Origin: JBBKXJ01 sp037969395
GTDB lineage: Bacteria > Pseudomonadota > Gammaproteobacteria > Pseudomonadales > JAUIET01
Assembly: GCA_037969395.1 (NCBI GenBank)
Contig: JBBKXJ010000070.1
Span: 1 to 64,000 of the forward strand
DNA: 64,000 nucleotides
Direction: 5' to 3'
The notes below the pieces were generated by a model that did not search any database, was not told the DNA's origin, and worked only from the letters and a program-made list of their open reading frames with translations. Position 1 is the stretch's first letter, and every line of letters begins with the position of its first letter. Of this stretch, positions 8,007 through 17,857 are shown in pieces. The position numbers were made by a program, and so were the translations under genes.

Positions 8007-8835
8007 TGAACGCTTTCTCCCGTGCATTTCTGGTGGATTCTTTATCTGCAATCTGGCGTTCATTCGTTTCTCCGTTGTTTTGCCAATGTACCGCCATGCC
8101 ATTGCTGTAGCGTAGATCGACGTAGTCCAATTGTTTGTCACGGTCAGCCAGCGCGCGGCTATGCACGGCAAGAAAGCGCTGCATTTTCTCTACCAGCTCT
8201 TCGCTGCCAAAGTAGATCGGCAGGCCCTCGTCCAACTTCGCCGTTAACGTGTGTTTTTCATCAAACGTTAGCTCGCTTAGCGACAAGCCATTGCGCTTCA
8301 GCATACGGTTAAATTCGAGGTAGTAATTCATCAGCGTTTTTTCGGTACCCGGCGGCCCATACAAGCGCGGCAATTTGGCGCTTACCAATACGCCATTACC
8401 ATTGAACACGACGCCGTCGACGCTGACGAAACTGGCGTTACCCCAGCGCGCAATCGGGCGCTGTTCCTGCAGGTTAATGACCAAACCGCTGGGCCAGTGC
8501 CGCTTCACTTCGGCGCGATAAATCCAGTCGAGTGCTTCTAGGCTGGCTTTTATGGCGCGCAGATCCAGCGTGAAGAAACTGTGGCTGAGCAGCGGCTCGA
8601 TCACACTGGAGACCTGGTCCCGGCTGGCATAGTTGAAGTCACTATTGATTGCCACGCTTTGCACATCCGTCGCCACGTAGTGCTTAAGATTGTTATATGC
8701 CAGGCCCGTGGTCGCGATCACGCCGCCCCACAGCATTACGACAAGGAATGTACGGCCAAAGCGGCGCTGCTTGACGCTATCGCGCTGGTTGCTACTGGCA
8801 CCGCGACGGTGCAATTTTCTTGTGGTTGCGTTCAT
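7999..8835 (-). CDS. ftsQ: Cell division protein FtsQ
   Basis: FtsQ is a bitopic divisome protein that links early and late division proteins (FtsB/FtsL). It is 278 residues. A basic cytosolic tail (about 1-28) precedes one membrane segment (about 30-48, FLVVMLWGGVIATTGLAY), then a POTRA domain (about 55-125, with VIEPLLSHSFFTLDLRAIKASLE) and the FtsQ beta domain. The ATG at 8835 shares an ATGA overlap with the murC stop, implying coupled translation. In Escherichia coli a ddl gene lies between murC and ftsQ; there is none here. Confidence 0.95.
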   Translation of the reverse strand: MNATTRKLHRRGASSNQRDSVKQRRFGRTFLVVMLWGGVIATTGLAYNNLKHYVATDVQSVAINSDFNYASRDQVSSVIEPLLSHSFFTLDLRAIKASLEALDWIYRAEVKRHWPSGLVINLQEQRPIARWGNASFVSVDGVVFNGNGVLVSAKLPRLYGPPGTEKTLMNYYLEFNRMLKRNGLSLSELTFDEKHTLTAKLDEGLPIYFGSEELVEKMQRFLAVHSRALADRDKQLDYVDLRYSNGMAVHWQNNGETNERQIADKESTRNAREKAFSG

Positions 8836-10256
8836 TGCAAACCTGCCTTCTGCAGCGTACTTGCTACAGCGTTGATGTTGCCGGCACCCTGCGTGACGAC
8901 GATGTCGCCGGCTTTTACGACCGCTTGCAATACCTCGCGCACCTGATCGTTTGAGTCGACAAAAATAGGGTCCAGCCGACCGCGCGTGCGTATGCTGCGG
9001 CACAGGCTGCGACTATCGACACCGGCAATCGGCTGTTCGCCGGCGCTGTAGACTTCGAGCATTAGCAGTACGTCGACTGAAGCCAGCACGGCGACGAAGT
9101 CTTCGTACAAATCGCGGGTGCGCGAGTAGCGGTGCGGTTGAAAAATCATAACCACGCGCTGCTCCGGCCAACCCTTACGAATGGCGGCAATAGTCGCCGC
9201 CACTTCGGTAGGATGATGACCATAGTCGTCAACCAGCAGCACATCACCGCCCGCCACTGGAACTTCGCCGTAGACCTGAAAACGTCGCCCCACACCGGAA
9301 AAGCTAGCCAGACTTTGTACTATGGCCGCATCGCTAACGCCTTCGTCGGTGGCGACTGCAATGGCGGCAGTGGCGTTTAGCACGTTGTGATCACCGGGCA
9401 TATTGAGGGTGATTTCAAGGTCTGCCAGTCCATCGGGACGGCTCAGCGAAAAGCGGGTAACGGTTTTATGCTGGCGCACGTTGGAGGCAACGAAGTCGGC
9501 CTGCTTGTTAAAGCCATATGTGAAAAACGGCCGGCTGATAGCGGGGATAATTTCCTGCACAAAGGGGTCGTCACTACACAAAACCGCCAGACCATAGAAC
9601 GGCAGGTTGTGCAAAAAGTTGATAAAAGTCTGCTTTAACTGGCCGAAGTCGCCGCCGTAGGTTTGCATATGGTCGGCTTCGATATTAGTCACTACGGCAA
9701 GCATGGGTTGCAGATGCAAAAACGACGCGTCGCTTTCGTCGGCTTCGGCCACCAGGTAGCGACTCTCACCGAGCCGTGCATTGGTGCCGGCGCTATTCAG
9801 CAAGCCGCCGATAACGAAAGTCGGATCAAGCCCGGCGGTACCCATTATGGAGGCAATCATGCTGGTGGTCGTGGTCTTGCCGTGCGTGCCGGCCACGGCG
9901 ATGCCGTGTCGGTAGCGCATTAGCTCGGCCAACATTTCGGCGCGCGGCACCACGGGGGTGCGCGAATCGCGGGCGGCTACCAGCTCGGGGTTGTCGGCTG
10001 CCACGGCAGTAGAGCTGACCAGCACATCGGCTTGCTGAACATTGCTGGCGGCGTGGCCTATATAAATAGTCGCCCCCATGGCCTGCAGGCGCTGCGTGGT
10101 CTCTGACTGCTGCAGGTCGGAACCAGAAATCTGATAGCCCTGATTTAATAACACTTCTGCTATGCCGCACATACCGGCACCGCCAATGCCAACGAAATGA
10201 ATGCCTTTGATGCGGCGCATTTCCGGCATAGTGAAGCGTTGCGTGGTATCAACCAT
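8832..10256 (-). CDS. murC: UDP-N-acetylmuramate--L-alanine ligase MurC
   Basis: MurC adds L-Ala to UDP-MurNAc using ATP, in the cytosol. It is 474 residues. The Rossmann motif HFVGIGGAGMCGIAEVL is near 19-35, the ATP P-loop GTHGKTTTTSM lies near 122, and the C-terminal Mur-ligase domain contains DDYGHHPTEVAATI. The ATG at 10256 has a GGAG site 7 bp upstream and overlaps the murG end by 8 bp; a longer frame upstream lies within murG and is not used. There is no murB or ddl beside it. Confidence 0.97.
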   Translation of the reverse strand: MVDTTQRFTMPEMRRIKGIHFVGIGGAGMCGIAEVLLNQGYQISGSDLQQSETTQRLQAMGATIYIGHAASNVQQADVLVSSTAVAADNPELVAARDSRTPVVPRAEMLAELMRYRHGIAVAGTHGKTTTTSMIASIMGTAGLDPTFVIGGLLNSAGTNARLGESRYLVAEADESDASFLHLQPMLAVVTNIEADHMQTYGGDFGQLKQTFINFLHNLPFYGLAVLCSDDPFVQEIIPAISRPFFTYGFNKQADFVASNVRQHKTVTRFSLSRPDGLADLEITLNMPGDHNVLNATAAIAVATDEGVSDAAIVQSLASFSGVGRRFQVYGEVPVAGGDVLLVDDYGHHPTEVAATIAAIRKGWPEQRVVMIFQPHRYSRTRDLYEDFVAVLASVDVLLMLEVYSAGEQPIAGVDSRSLCRSIRTRGRLDPIFVDSNDQVREVLQAVVKAGDIVVTQGAGNINAVASTLQKAGLQ

Positions 10257-11316
10257 TGGCCAGCTCCAGGCAGCGCTCGGCCACGCGCGCGGTTGCCTCA
10301 CGTTGTGCCAGGGCGGCGGCATGGCGGCCCATGCGGCGCAGTTGATCACGGTTGGTTAGCAGTTCTCCCAGAGTGATCAGGGTCGACTCTTCCAGCAAAT
10401 CGTTTTGCTGCACCACAACGGCGGCCTCTTCTGCAGCCAGCCAGTTGGCATTTTTTGTTTGATGATCGTCGATAGCATGCGGGTATGGCACCAGTACCGA
10501 CGCCTTGCCTGCAGCAGCCAATTCAGCAACGGTCATGGCGCCGGCGCGGCAGATGACGACATCCGACCAATGATAAACCGGCGCGATAGCGTCGATAAAA
10601 GTCGATACTCGCGCCTCGATACCTAATGATTGATAACTCTTTACTACCTCATCGCGCTGCACATCGCCTGTTTGATGATGTACCTCACACTGCAAGTTAT
10701 AACGATCGCTCAGCGTTGCCAGCAGTTGTGGCAGCGTTGTGTTCAGCGCCGCCGCTCCACGGCTGCCTCCCAGCACAAAGATACGCAAAGCTGCACCAGG
10801 CGTTGTCGATGCGTCGGCATCTATCGCAGCGATCAGATCATCGCGCAGCGGATTGCCGACATAGAATGTATTGCGCCGCTGCTTGAAAGTGTCAGGAAAG
10901 CCCTCCAGCCTGCAATTGGCGATGGGTGCTAACAGTTTGTTTGTGGTGCCTATCACTGCATTCTGCTCGTGTAATACCAGCGGCAAGCGCAATAGCTTCG
11001 CCGCAACCGCACCTGGCCCGGCCGCGAAGCCGCCCATACCCAGCACGCAGTCTGGCCGCGTTGTCAGTAATACGCGCAGGGCTTGCTGCAATGCCAGCAA
11101 CAATAGAAACGGCGCTTTTAGCCAGCTCGATATGCCGCGCCCACGCACCCCCTCAACCGAAAGAAAATGCAGGGCATAGCCGGCCGCCGGCACCAGCCGT
11201 GACTCGATGCCACGCCGCGTGCCAAGCCAGTGTATTTCTACGCCGGCCTGGCTTAGCTTGTGTGCCACAGCCAGGCCTGGAAATACATGCCCGCCTGTGC
11301 CTCCCGCCATTATCAC
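10249..11316 (-). CDS. murG: Undecaprenyldiphospho-muramoylpentapeptide beta-N-acetylglucosaminyltransferase MurG
   Basis: MurG turns lipid I into lipid II by adding GlcNAc on the inner face of the inner membrane. The GTG at 11316 has an AGGGAG site 6 bp upstream and gives 355 residues, a typical length; an ATG two codons later is the alternative. Seen are the N-terminal loop IMAGGTGGHVFPGLAVA, the second glycine loop VLGGSRGAAALN, the donor-binding ICRAGAMTVAELAAAGKASVLVPYP stretch and DDHQTKNANWL. It starts 10 bp after ftsW. Confidence 0.97.
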   Translation of the reverse strand: MIMAGGTGGHVFPGLAVAHKLSQAGVEIHWLGTRRGIESRLVPAAGYALHFLSVEGVRGRGISSWLKAPFLLLLALQQALRVLLTTRPDCVLGMGGFAAGPGAVAAKLLRLPLVLHEQNAVIGTTNKLLAPIANCRLEGFPDTFKQRRNTFYVGNPLRDDLIAAIDADASTTPGAALRIFVLGGSRGAAALNTTLPQLLATLSDRYNLQCEVHHQTGDVQRDEVVKSYQSLGIEARVSTFIDAIAPVYHWSDVVICRAGAMTVAELAAAGKASVLVPYPHAIDDHQTKNANWLAAEEAAVVVQQNDLLEESTLITLGELLTNRDQLRRMGRHAAALAQREATARVAERCLELANG

Positions 11317-11326
11317 TATGCGCTCC

Positions 11327-12523
11327 CTACCTTCTTTTGTGGCCAAACTGCCGACTCTCTGTGACGGCGACTTTACTATCGCCGCCAAGCTCCAACGCAG
11401 CGCGCATTACCAATCCCACCAACACGCAGCACACCAATAAACTGCTGCCGCCGTAGCTGAAAAACGGCAGGGTCAAACCCTTGGTAGGTAAAAGACCGGC
11501 GTTAACGCCCATGTTGATAAACGTTTGGCCGCCAAACACCAACGCCACGCCGTAACATACATACGCCGAAAATTTTTGCTGCAGCCGTTCAGCGCGGCGG
11601 CCTATCACTAACATGCGGCCGATCAGCACAGCGAACAGCACAATCACTGCCAACGCGCCGATAAAGCCCAGCTCCTCACCGACAATGGCGAACACGAAAT
11701 CGGTATGCGCTTCGGGAAGGTAAAACATTTTTTGTACGCTGCGACCCAGCCCCAGACCCAACCACTCGCCACGACCGAAGGCAATTAACGATTGCACCAG
11801 TTGGTAACCGGAGTCGAATTGATGTGGCCAGGGGTCAACAAAGGTAGTCAGACGTTGTACCCGATATGGCGCAAAAAGCGCCATTAAGGCAATGGCAACC
11901 AGGCTGACCAGAATCACCACAATAAACTGCGACAAGCGCACACCGGCCAGGAATAGCATGCCGAGTACCGCGGCTAACACAACCACTACGGCGCCAAAGT
12001 CCGGCTCCAGTAACAGCAGTACGATTAAACCCGACATCACCACCAGCGGCTTGATAAAACCACGCCACTGCAGACGCACCTCGTGTTCGCGCCGTACCAG
12101 GTAAGCCGCGGTATACAGCACCACGACGATCTTGATTAGCTCTGAACACTGTAGATTGATAAAGCCGAGCGAGATCCAGCGGCGACTGCCGTTTACCTCC
12201 TGGCCAACCCCCGGTATCAACACCAGCAACAGTGCCAGAAAACCCAGCGCTAACAGCAGACCGCTGAATTTTTCCCAGACGCGCATCGGTACACACACGC
12301 ACAGCAATGTGCCGATCAGGCCGATACCGAGGAAAATCGAGTGGCGGATGACATGATAAAAAGGATTATCGTATTGCCGGCTGGCGTACTCCATGGAGGC
12401 CGAGCCCATCATCACCAGGCCCATCGCCACCAGCAAGACAAACGACGCCAGCAGCCATTGGTCTACTTCGGGCGCATGCTGCTGTTGCGGCTGCATATCC
12501 ATTGGTACTAGCGCAAAGGGCAT
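11327..12523 (-). CDS. ftsW: Septal peptidoglycan polymerase FtsW
   Basis: FtsW is the SEDS-family glycosyltransferase that polymerises lipid II at the septum together with FtsI. The 398 residues hold about ten membrane segments. Conserved SEDS stretches are seen: WPHQFDSGYQLVQSLIAFGRGEWLGLGLG (about 230-258), AHTDFVFAIVGEELG, and near the C-terminus GLTLPFFSYGGSSLL. The ATG at 12523 is preceded by a G-rich site (GGGGGAAAG) and overlaps the murD end by 16 bp; an internal ATG at 12502 has a poorer site. Confidence 0.96.
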   Translation of the reverse strand: MPFALVPMDMQPQQQHAPEVDQWLLASFVLLVAMGLVMMGSASMEYASRQYDNPFYHVIRHSIFLGIGLIGTLLCVCVPMRVWEKFSGLLLALGFLALLLVLIPGVGQEVNGSRRWISLGFINLQCSELIKIVVVLYTAAYLVRREHEVRLQWRGFIKPLVVMSGLIVLLLLEPDFGAVVVVLAAVLGMLFLAGVRLSQFIVVILVSLVAIALMALFAPYRVQRLTTFVDPWPHQFDSGYQLVQSLIAFGRGEWLGLGLGRSVQKMFYLPEAHTDFVFAIVGEELGFIGALAVIVLFAVLIGRMLVIGRRAERLQQKFSAYVCYGVALVFGGQTFINMGVNAGLLPTKGLTLPFFSYGGSSLLVCCVLVGLVMRAALELGGDSKVAVTESRQFGHKRR

Positions 12524-13881
12524 GAGCTTTCCCCCTGCGCGCGCACAGCGGCGATAAACGCCTGACCGCGTTGCTCAAAGCCGTTGAACATATCGAAGCT
12601 TGCACAGGCCGGCGAGAACAGCACACAATCGCCGGGCCGCGCCATGGCACTAGCTGCCTGTACTGCTGCCGGCATGTCTAGTGCGAAGCAGGTATCGGTG
12701 ACTGCACTTATTTCGGCATTGATAAACTTCGCATCGCTGCCAATCAGCACCGCGCCGTGCACATGCTGCCGCACGCTCGCCGTCAGCGCCGAGAAATCAG
12801 CGCCCTTGCCCTGCCCGCCGGCGATCAAAACAAGGCGGCGACCGGCAGCAGAGGCTAAGCCCTCGATAGCCGCTACGGTCGCACCGATATTGGTGCCCTT
12901 GGAGTCGTTGATAAATTGCACGCCGTTGATTTCTGCCACCCACTGGCAGCGATGCGGCAAGCCTTCGAACTCGCGTAGCTCCTCCAGCATGGCATGCATG
13001 GCCAGACCTGCTGCCTTGCCGATGGCTAATGCCGCCAGCGCGTTTTGCAGGTTGTGCCGGCCTGGGAGTCTAAGTTCTTGCAGTGGCAGTAACGGCTGAT
13101 CCTCGAACGCCAGCCAGCCATTGCCTGCCTGTTGCAGGACACCGAAGGCGTTCTCTTGTGGCGTGTCCAAAGCAAAACTCCACCACTGCACGTTATTGGC
13201 AAGCAACGGTGTGGTGAGTGGATCATTGCGATTAACAACAATATTCTCGGCGCCCGCATAGACTGCGAGCTTGGCGCGCTGATAAGTCTGCATATCAGCA
13301 TAACGGTCCATATGGTCGGCGCTGACGTTGAGTACGGTTGCAACCTTCGCGCGCAGTGCAGCGCAGCGCTCTAACTGAAAACTCGACAGCTCAAGCACGC
13401 TAAGCTCGTGTTCTGTGGTCAACAGTTCTAACGCCGGCACACCGATATTGCCTCCCACGGCTACCTGTTTACCGCTCCGTTTGGCCATATTGCCGACTAA
13501 TGTGGTGACGGTGCTTTTGCCATTGGAACCGGTAATTGCCAGCAGTGGTTGCTGATCGGCCGCAACAAACAGATCAATATCGCTGCTTAGCGTAACCCCT
13601 GCGCGCAGTGCTTGTGCGATGGCGGGTTCTTGCAACGATACGCCAGGGCTGACTATCATATTTTCTGCCGCCTGCAGCAGCCTGGCGTCGATAGCACCTG
13701 TGACAATTTCCAGGTCGGGCATTTCGCGGCGTACTTCATCTAACGCGGGAGGTGTGGCGCGCGAATCCAGCATCACAACGGGGATATTGTGCGCCCGCAA
13801 ATAACGCGCGCAGGATAAGCCGGTCAGCCCCATGCCGACGATGACGTAGCTGCCTTGCTGCGCTGCTATTAACGATGTCAT
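12508..13881 (-). CDS. murD: UDP-N-acetylmuramoyl-L-alanine--D-glutamate ligase MurD
   Basis: MurD adds D-Glu to UDP-MurNAc-L-Ala. The N-terminal nucleotide fold YVIVGMGLTGLSCARYL, the ATP loop AITGSNGKSTVTTLVGNMA and the late INDSKGTN motif of Mur ligases are all present. The ATG at 13881 (MTSLIAAQQ, resembling pseudomonad starts) gives 457 residues; a GTG five codons upstream at 13896 is possible, and neither has a clear ribosome site. It lies between mraY and ftsW, as in most gammaproteobacteria. Confidence 0.96.
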   Translation of the reverse strand: MTSLIAAQQGSYVIVGMGLTGLSCARYLRAHNIPVVMLDSRATPPALDEVRREMPDLEIVTGAIDARLLQAAENMIVSPGVSLQEPAIAQALRAGVTLSSDIDLFVAADQQPLLAITGSNGKSTVTTLVGNMAKRSGKQVAVGGNIGVPALELLTTEHELSVLELSSFQLERCAALRAKVATVLNVSADHMDRYADMQTYQRAKLAVYAGAENIVVNRNDPLTTPLLANNVQWWSFALDTPQENAFGVLQQAGNGWLAFEDQPLLPLQELRLPGRHNLQNALAALAIGKAAGLAMHAMLEELREFEGLPHRCQWVAEINGVQFINDSKGTNIGATVAAIEGLASAAGRRLVLIAGGQGKGADFSALTASVRQHVHGAVLIGSDAKFINAEISAVTDTCFALDMPAAVQAASAMARPGDCVLFSPACASFDMFNGFEQRGQAFIAAVRAQGESSCPLR

Positions 13882-13902
13882 GGCTTTAGTGTTCACAAAA
13901 CA

Positions 13903-14985
13903 TCAACGTAGTTTCAATGTGGCTAAACCGAACAGCACGAGTATCACCGTAATAATCCAGAAGCGGACAATCACTCGCGGTTCGGGCCAACCTTTTAATT
14001 CAAAATGATGATGGATGGGCGCCATTCTAAAAATACGCCGGCCGGTCATTTTGTAGGACGCAACCTGCAAAATGACCGACACCGTCTCCATCACGAAAAT
14101 GCCTGACATAATGAAATACACAATCTCATGGCGTGTAATCACGGCGATAACACCCAGCGCTGCGCCGAGTGCGAGGGCCCCAACGTCGCCCATAAAAATT
14201 TGCGCCGGGTACGTGTTAAACCATAGAAAGCCAAGACCCGCGCCGGCCAGCGCACCGCAATAAACAATCAGTTCGCCGGCGCCGGGTACGTAGGCGATAT
14301 GCAAATACTCGGCAAACCTGGAATTACCGGCAAGATAGGCAATCATCGCCAGTGCGGTGGCAATCAGCACACACGGCAGGATTGCCAGCCCATCCAGCCC
14401 GTCAGTTAAGTTGACGGCGTTGCTGCTGCCGACGATAACGAAATAGGTAAACACCACAAAAAAGCTGCCCAACTCTAGCGCAAAGTTTTTGAAGAAGGGG
14501 ATAAACAACTGTGTTTCCACCGGGCTGACGGCGGTGTTGTAGAGTAATAACGCAGCGCCAAGACCGCCGACCGATTGCCACAGATACTTCCACCGCGCCG
14601 GTAGCCCACGCGGGTTTTTTTCAATAACCTTGCGGTAGTCATCAACCCAGCCTACCGCGCCAAACACGATGGTCACCAGCAGCACGGTCCAGACGTAGCG
14701 ATTACTCAGATCACTCCACAACAGGGTACTGACAATGATGCCGACCAGAATAAGTGCGCCGCCCATGGTTGGCGTACCGGTTTTACTGAAATGCGATGCA
14801 GGGCCGTCGTCACGGATTGACTGGCCGATCTGATGGTAGTTAAGCCGCTTAATCATTGTGGGGCCAACCAGCAGGGTTATTGCCAACGCAGTCAACACAC
14901 TGAGAATGCCGCGCAGAGTCAGGTACTGGAACACCTGGAAGGCGTTGATGTATTGCGCGATGAGGTCTGCCAGCCATAACAACAT
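13903..14985 (-). CDS. mraY: Phospho-N-acetylmuramoyl-pentapeptide transferase MraY
   Basis: MraY transfers phospho-MurNAc-pentapeptide to undecaprenyl phosphate, making lipid I in the inner membrane. It is exactly 360 residues from the ATG at 14985, with a GGAGG site 10 bp ahead. About ten membrane helices are visible, as are TPTMGGALIL, the aspartate loops VDDYRK, NAVNLTDGLDGLA and FMGDVGALALG, and the histidine motif MAPIHHHFELKGWPE. The open frame extends 59 codons further upstream inside murF with an unrelated arginine-rich translation, so that extension is rejected. Confidence 0.98.
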   Translation of the reverse strand: MLLWLADLIAQYINAFQVFQYLTLRGILSVLTALAITLLVGPTMIKRLNYHQIGQSIRDDGPASHFSKTGTPTMGGALILVGIIVSTLLWSDLSNRYVWTVLLVTIVFGAVGWVDDYRKVIEKNPRGLPARWKYLWQSVGGLGAALLLYNTAVSPVETQLFIPFFKNFALELGSFFVVFTYFVIVGSSNAVNLTDGLDGLAILPCVLIATALAMIAYLAGNSRFAEYLHIAYVPGAGELIVYCGALAGAGLGFLWFNTYPAQIFMGDVGALALGAALGVIAVITRHEIVYFIMSGIFVMETVSVILQVASYKMTGRRIFRMAPIHHHFELKGWPEPRVIVRFWIITVILVLFGLATLKLR

Positions 14986-14987
14986 CG

Positions 14988-16349
14988 TTAGCTGACCTCC
15001 TCTGCGGCGCACAGGCTGGCGACCAGATGCTCCATGCCGGCGTTGCGGGAACCCTTCACCAGCACTACGTCGCCGCTGCTGAGCGAAGCTGCGCAATAAT
15101 CGGCGGCGGCGTCGCGGTCGTCGAAGGCTCGCGCCGACTTGCCAAAAGCTTTGGCCGCGCAAGCGCTGAGATTGCCAACGGTAACGAATCGCTCAATGCC
15201 ACGCGCGCGTGCATACTCGCCAATCTCGGCATGCAAGCGCTCGGCATTGACGCCCAATTCGGCCATGTCGCCTAGCACGAACAGGCGTGCTCCCGGGTAG
15301 GCGGCCAATACATCGAGCGCGGCTTTTACCGAGGCCGGGTTAGCGTTATAGCTGTCGTCTATCAATACCGCGCCCTGCAAGCCTTCGCGTACCTGCATGC
15401 GCTGACCGGTGGAGGAGAAGCTCTGCAGTCCTTTTTTGATAGCTGACAATTCGATGTCAACCGCCACCGCCGCGCTGGCAGCGGCAACGGCATTGGCAAT
15501 GTTATGTGCGCCCAGCACCGGCAGCTTGACCAGAGTGTCGCCTAGCGGGGTGTGCAATCGGAACGACCACTTTTGGTCGGTTTGCAGCTGCAGTTCGCTG
15601 GCATATGCGTCGGCCGCCGGGTCAGACACGCTAAACCGAATCACGCGATGCGGCTTAAGTCTTGCAAGCCATTGCGTGGCGAAGGGCAAGTCAATATTAA
15701 CGATAGCAACACCAGCGTCGCCCAAACCCGCGTAGATCTCGCTTTTAGTTTGCGCGATAGCTTGCAGCGAACCGAAGCCGTCGAGGTGAGCTGCGACGAC
15801 GCTGGTGACCAACGCCACATCGGGTCGCGTCAGTTGGGTGAGGTAATGTATGTCGCCAGGCTTGGCTGCACCCATTTCTAACACGGCATAGTCGTGTTCA
15901 GGCGCCAGGTCCAGCAGTGTTAGCGGCAGGCCAATCTCATTATTACGATTACCCCTTGTTGCCAATACCTTGCCAGCGCGGCTGAGAATGCTGTTGAGCA
16001 TATCTTTGGTGGTGGTTTTACCAACGCTGCCAGTCAAGCCGATGACTTTGCCGGTAAACGCGGCGCGGTTTAACGCACCGAGCGCACCCAGCGCTTCGAT
16101 AGTATTCGGCACGACAATTTGATTGACCCCGTCTTGCTCGCGCTCGACCATAGCGCCGCTGGCGCCGTTGTTGATCGCCTGCTTGACAAACGCATGACCG
16201 TCGAAGTTCTCGCCCTTAATGGCAACGAATAGATCGCCGGGGGCTACACTGTTTGAATCGATGCATATATGGTGGAAATTTGCATCCGCTCCGCAGTGCT
16301 GTACCTGTAGGGCCGCAGCGACCTGTGACAGGCTCATCGGCGCCATCAT
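14988..16349 (-). CDS. murF: UDP-N-acetylmuramoyl-tripeptide--D-alanyl-D-alanine ligase MurF
   Basis: MurF joins D-Ala-D-Ala to the UDP-MurNAc tripeptide, the last cytosolic precursor step. It is 453 residues, with the P-loop LTGSVGKTTTKDML near 108, the NRNNEIGLPLTLL motif and IDDSYNANPASVKAAL. The ATG at 16349 overlaps the murE stop by one base, with a GGAG site 9 bp upstream; a second ATG follows directly. Its substrate D-Ala-D-Ala needs a Ddl ligase that is not in this cluster. Confidence 0.97.
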   Translation of the reverse strand: MMAPMSLSQVAAALQVQHCGADANFHHICIDSNSVAPGDLFVAIKGENFDGHAFVKQAINNGASGAMVEREQDGVNQIVVPNTIEALGALGALNRAAFTGKVIGLTGSVGKTTTKDMLNSILSRAGKVLATRGNRNNEIGLPLTLLDLAPEHDYAVLEMGAAKPGDIHYLTQLTRPDVALVTSVVAAHLDGFGSLQAIAQTKSEIYAGLGDAGVAIVNIDLPFATQWLARLKPHRVIRFSVSDPAADAYASELQLQTDQKWSFRLHTPLGDTLVKLPVLGAHNIANAVAAASAAVAVDIELSAIKKGLQSFSSTGQRMQVREGLQGAVLIDDSYNANPASVKAALDVLAAYPGARLFVLGDMAELGVNAERLHAEIGEYARARGIERFVTVGNLSACAAKAFGKSARAFDDRDAAADYCAASLSSGDVVLVKGSRNAGMEHLVASLCAAEEVS

Positions 16350-17857
16350 CAGTGCATGCTCCGCTGGCTTAGTGCGCTTTGCACAACGGTATAATCGTCG
16401 AACGGCAATTTAACGTTGTTTATGTCCTGATAGTCTTCATGGCCCTTGCCGGCCACCAGCACGCAATCGCCGCCCTGTGCAGACTGCACTGCATACTCAA
16501 TGGCACGGGCGCGATTAAGTTCTACGTGGATGCAGTCAGGCTTGTTGATGCCGCTGAGCACATCGGCAGCGATGGTGTCTGCGGCCTCGGTGCGAGGGTT
16601 ATCATTGGTCAGCACAACCCGGTCGGCCAGGCGTTCGGCGATGCCACCCATCAACGGACGTTTGCTTTTGTCGCGGTCGCCGCCGCAGCCGAATACCAGC
16701 CATAGCTCACCGGTGCAGTGCCGACGCAGCGCAGCCAGTGCGTTTTGCAGAGCGTCAGGAGTGTGTGCGAAATCGATGACGATATGCAGTCCCAGCTCGT
16801 TGCGAACGGCCTGCATGCGACCCGCAGCTCCTTCGAGGTCGCCGACTGCATCGACGACGTCTTGCAGTTCAAAACCGTCGGCACACAGGCTACCGATTAC
16901 TGCCAGTAAATTGCTTAGGTTAAACTCGCCAAACAGCTTGCTGTTAAGTTTGGCGCTGCCCCAGGGCGAGTGCACGCTTGCGCGCATACCGTGTTCGTCA
17001 AATTCGATAGCGTCGGCCCACACATCGGCGTTGCTTTGGCTGAGGCTGTAGCTCAACACTTGCAATTGCCGGTCGTGCTTAAGCTGGGCTGCCAGTTGCA
17101 CCCCCATTGCATCGTCGATATTGAGCACAGCGGTTTTCAGGTTGTCGCGTACAAACAATTTGCTTTTTTGCGCGGCGTAGTCGGCTTCGCTGCTGTGATA
17201 ATCAAGATGATCATGCGTCAGATTAGTAAATGCCGCGGTCCGCACGGCAATACCGGCAATGCGGTTTTGTGCGAGGGCGTGAGAAGACACCTCCATCGCT
17301 ACCGCCTCGCAGCCACGTTGCAACAATTGAGCGCATATAGCATGGGTAGAAAATACGTCGGGCGTGGTGTAACCGGTAGCCGCGTATTCGCCGTCGACCC
17401 CCCAACCCAGGGTGCCGATAAACCCGCAGGATGCACCCAACTGACTGTGCAGGCGAGCGTAGGCGCTACAGCAGCTGGTTTTGCCATTGGTGCCAGTGAC
17501 CGCGAATACCGCGAGTTCGCTGCCAGCGTTGCCGTACATGTTGCGCGCGATTGTGCCGAGGTGCTGCTCAAGATCTTCAATGACGATGCACGGTACTTCA
17601 AGCTGCTTGCCTTGCAGTGGTGCATATTGATCGAGCAACACGCCGGCTGCGCCATTGGCGATGGCGCTGTCGATAAACTCGGCGCCATGCGAGTGCTCGC
17701 TGCGCAGCGCAACAAATAACTCCCCAGGTTGGATAGTGCGCGAGTCCAGGCGCACTCCGACAACCGAAAGATCAGTAGTGATATCCGCGTCGACACCGCG
17801 CAACAGCTGCACCAGTGGTCGCGCTTCGCGGGCAGGCATTGTGTGCGTAGCGTTCAT
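16349..17857 (-). CDS. murE: UDP-N-acetylmuramoyl-L-alanyl-D-glutamate--2,6-diaminopimelate ligase MurE
   Basis: MurE adds the third stem residue. It is 502 residues, with the ATP loop VTGTNGKTSCCSAYARL near 118, THDHLDYH, and the amino-acid specificity motif DNPRTE near 410, which in the family marks meso-diaminopimelate rather than lysine. This fits a Gram-negative wall. The ATG at 17857 overlaps the ftsI stop by one base; an ATG six codons downstream is possible. Confidence 0.97.
   Translation of the reverse strand: MNATHTMPAREARPLVQLLRGVDADITTDLSVVGVRLDSRTIQPGELFVALRSEHSHGAEFIDSAIANGAAGVLLDQYAPLQGKQLEVPCIVIEDLEQHLGTIARNMYGNAGSELAVFAVTGTNGKTSCCSAYARLHSQLGASCGFIGTLGWGVDGEYAATGYTTPDVFSTHAICAQLLQRGCEAVAMEVSSHALAQNRIAGIAVRTAAFTNLTHDHLDYHSSEADYAAQKSKLFVRDNLKTAVLNIDDAMGVQLAAQLKHDRQLQVLSYSLSQSNADVWADAIEFDEHGMRASVHSPWGSAKLNSKLFGEFNLSNLLAVIGSLCADGFELQDVVDAVGDLEGAAGRMQAVRNELGLHIVIDFAHTPDALQNALAALRRHCTGELWLVFGCGGDRDKSKRPLMGGIAERLADRVVLTNDNPRTEAADTIAADVLSGINKPDCIHVELNRARAIEYAVQSAQGGDCVLVAGKGHEDYQDINNVKLPFDDYTVVQSALSQRSMH

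Noticed and set aside
14986..15162. N-terminal extension of MraY
   Set aside because: The extra 59 codons lie within murF in another frame and are arginine-rich without similarity; the 360-residue start is standard.
16970..17719. 249-codon open frame on the plus strand
   Set aside because: It lies wholly antisense to murE, has no ribosome site and no recognisable domain; it reflects the codon pattern of murE.
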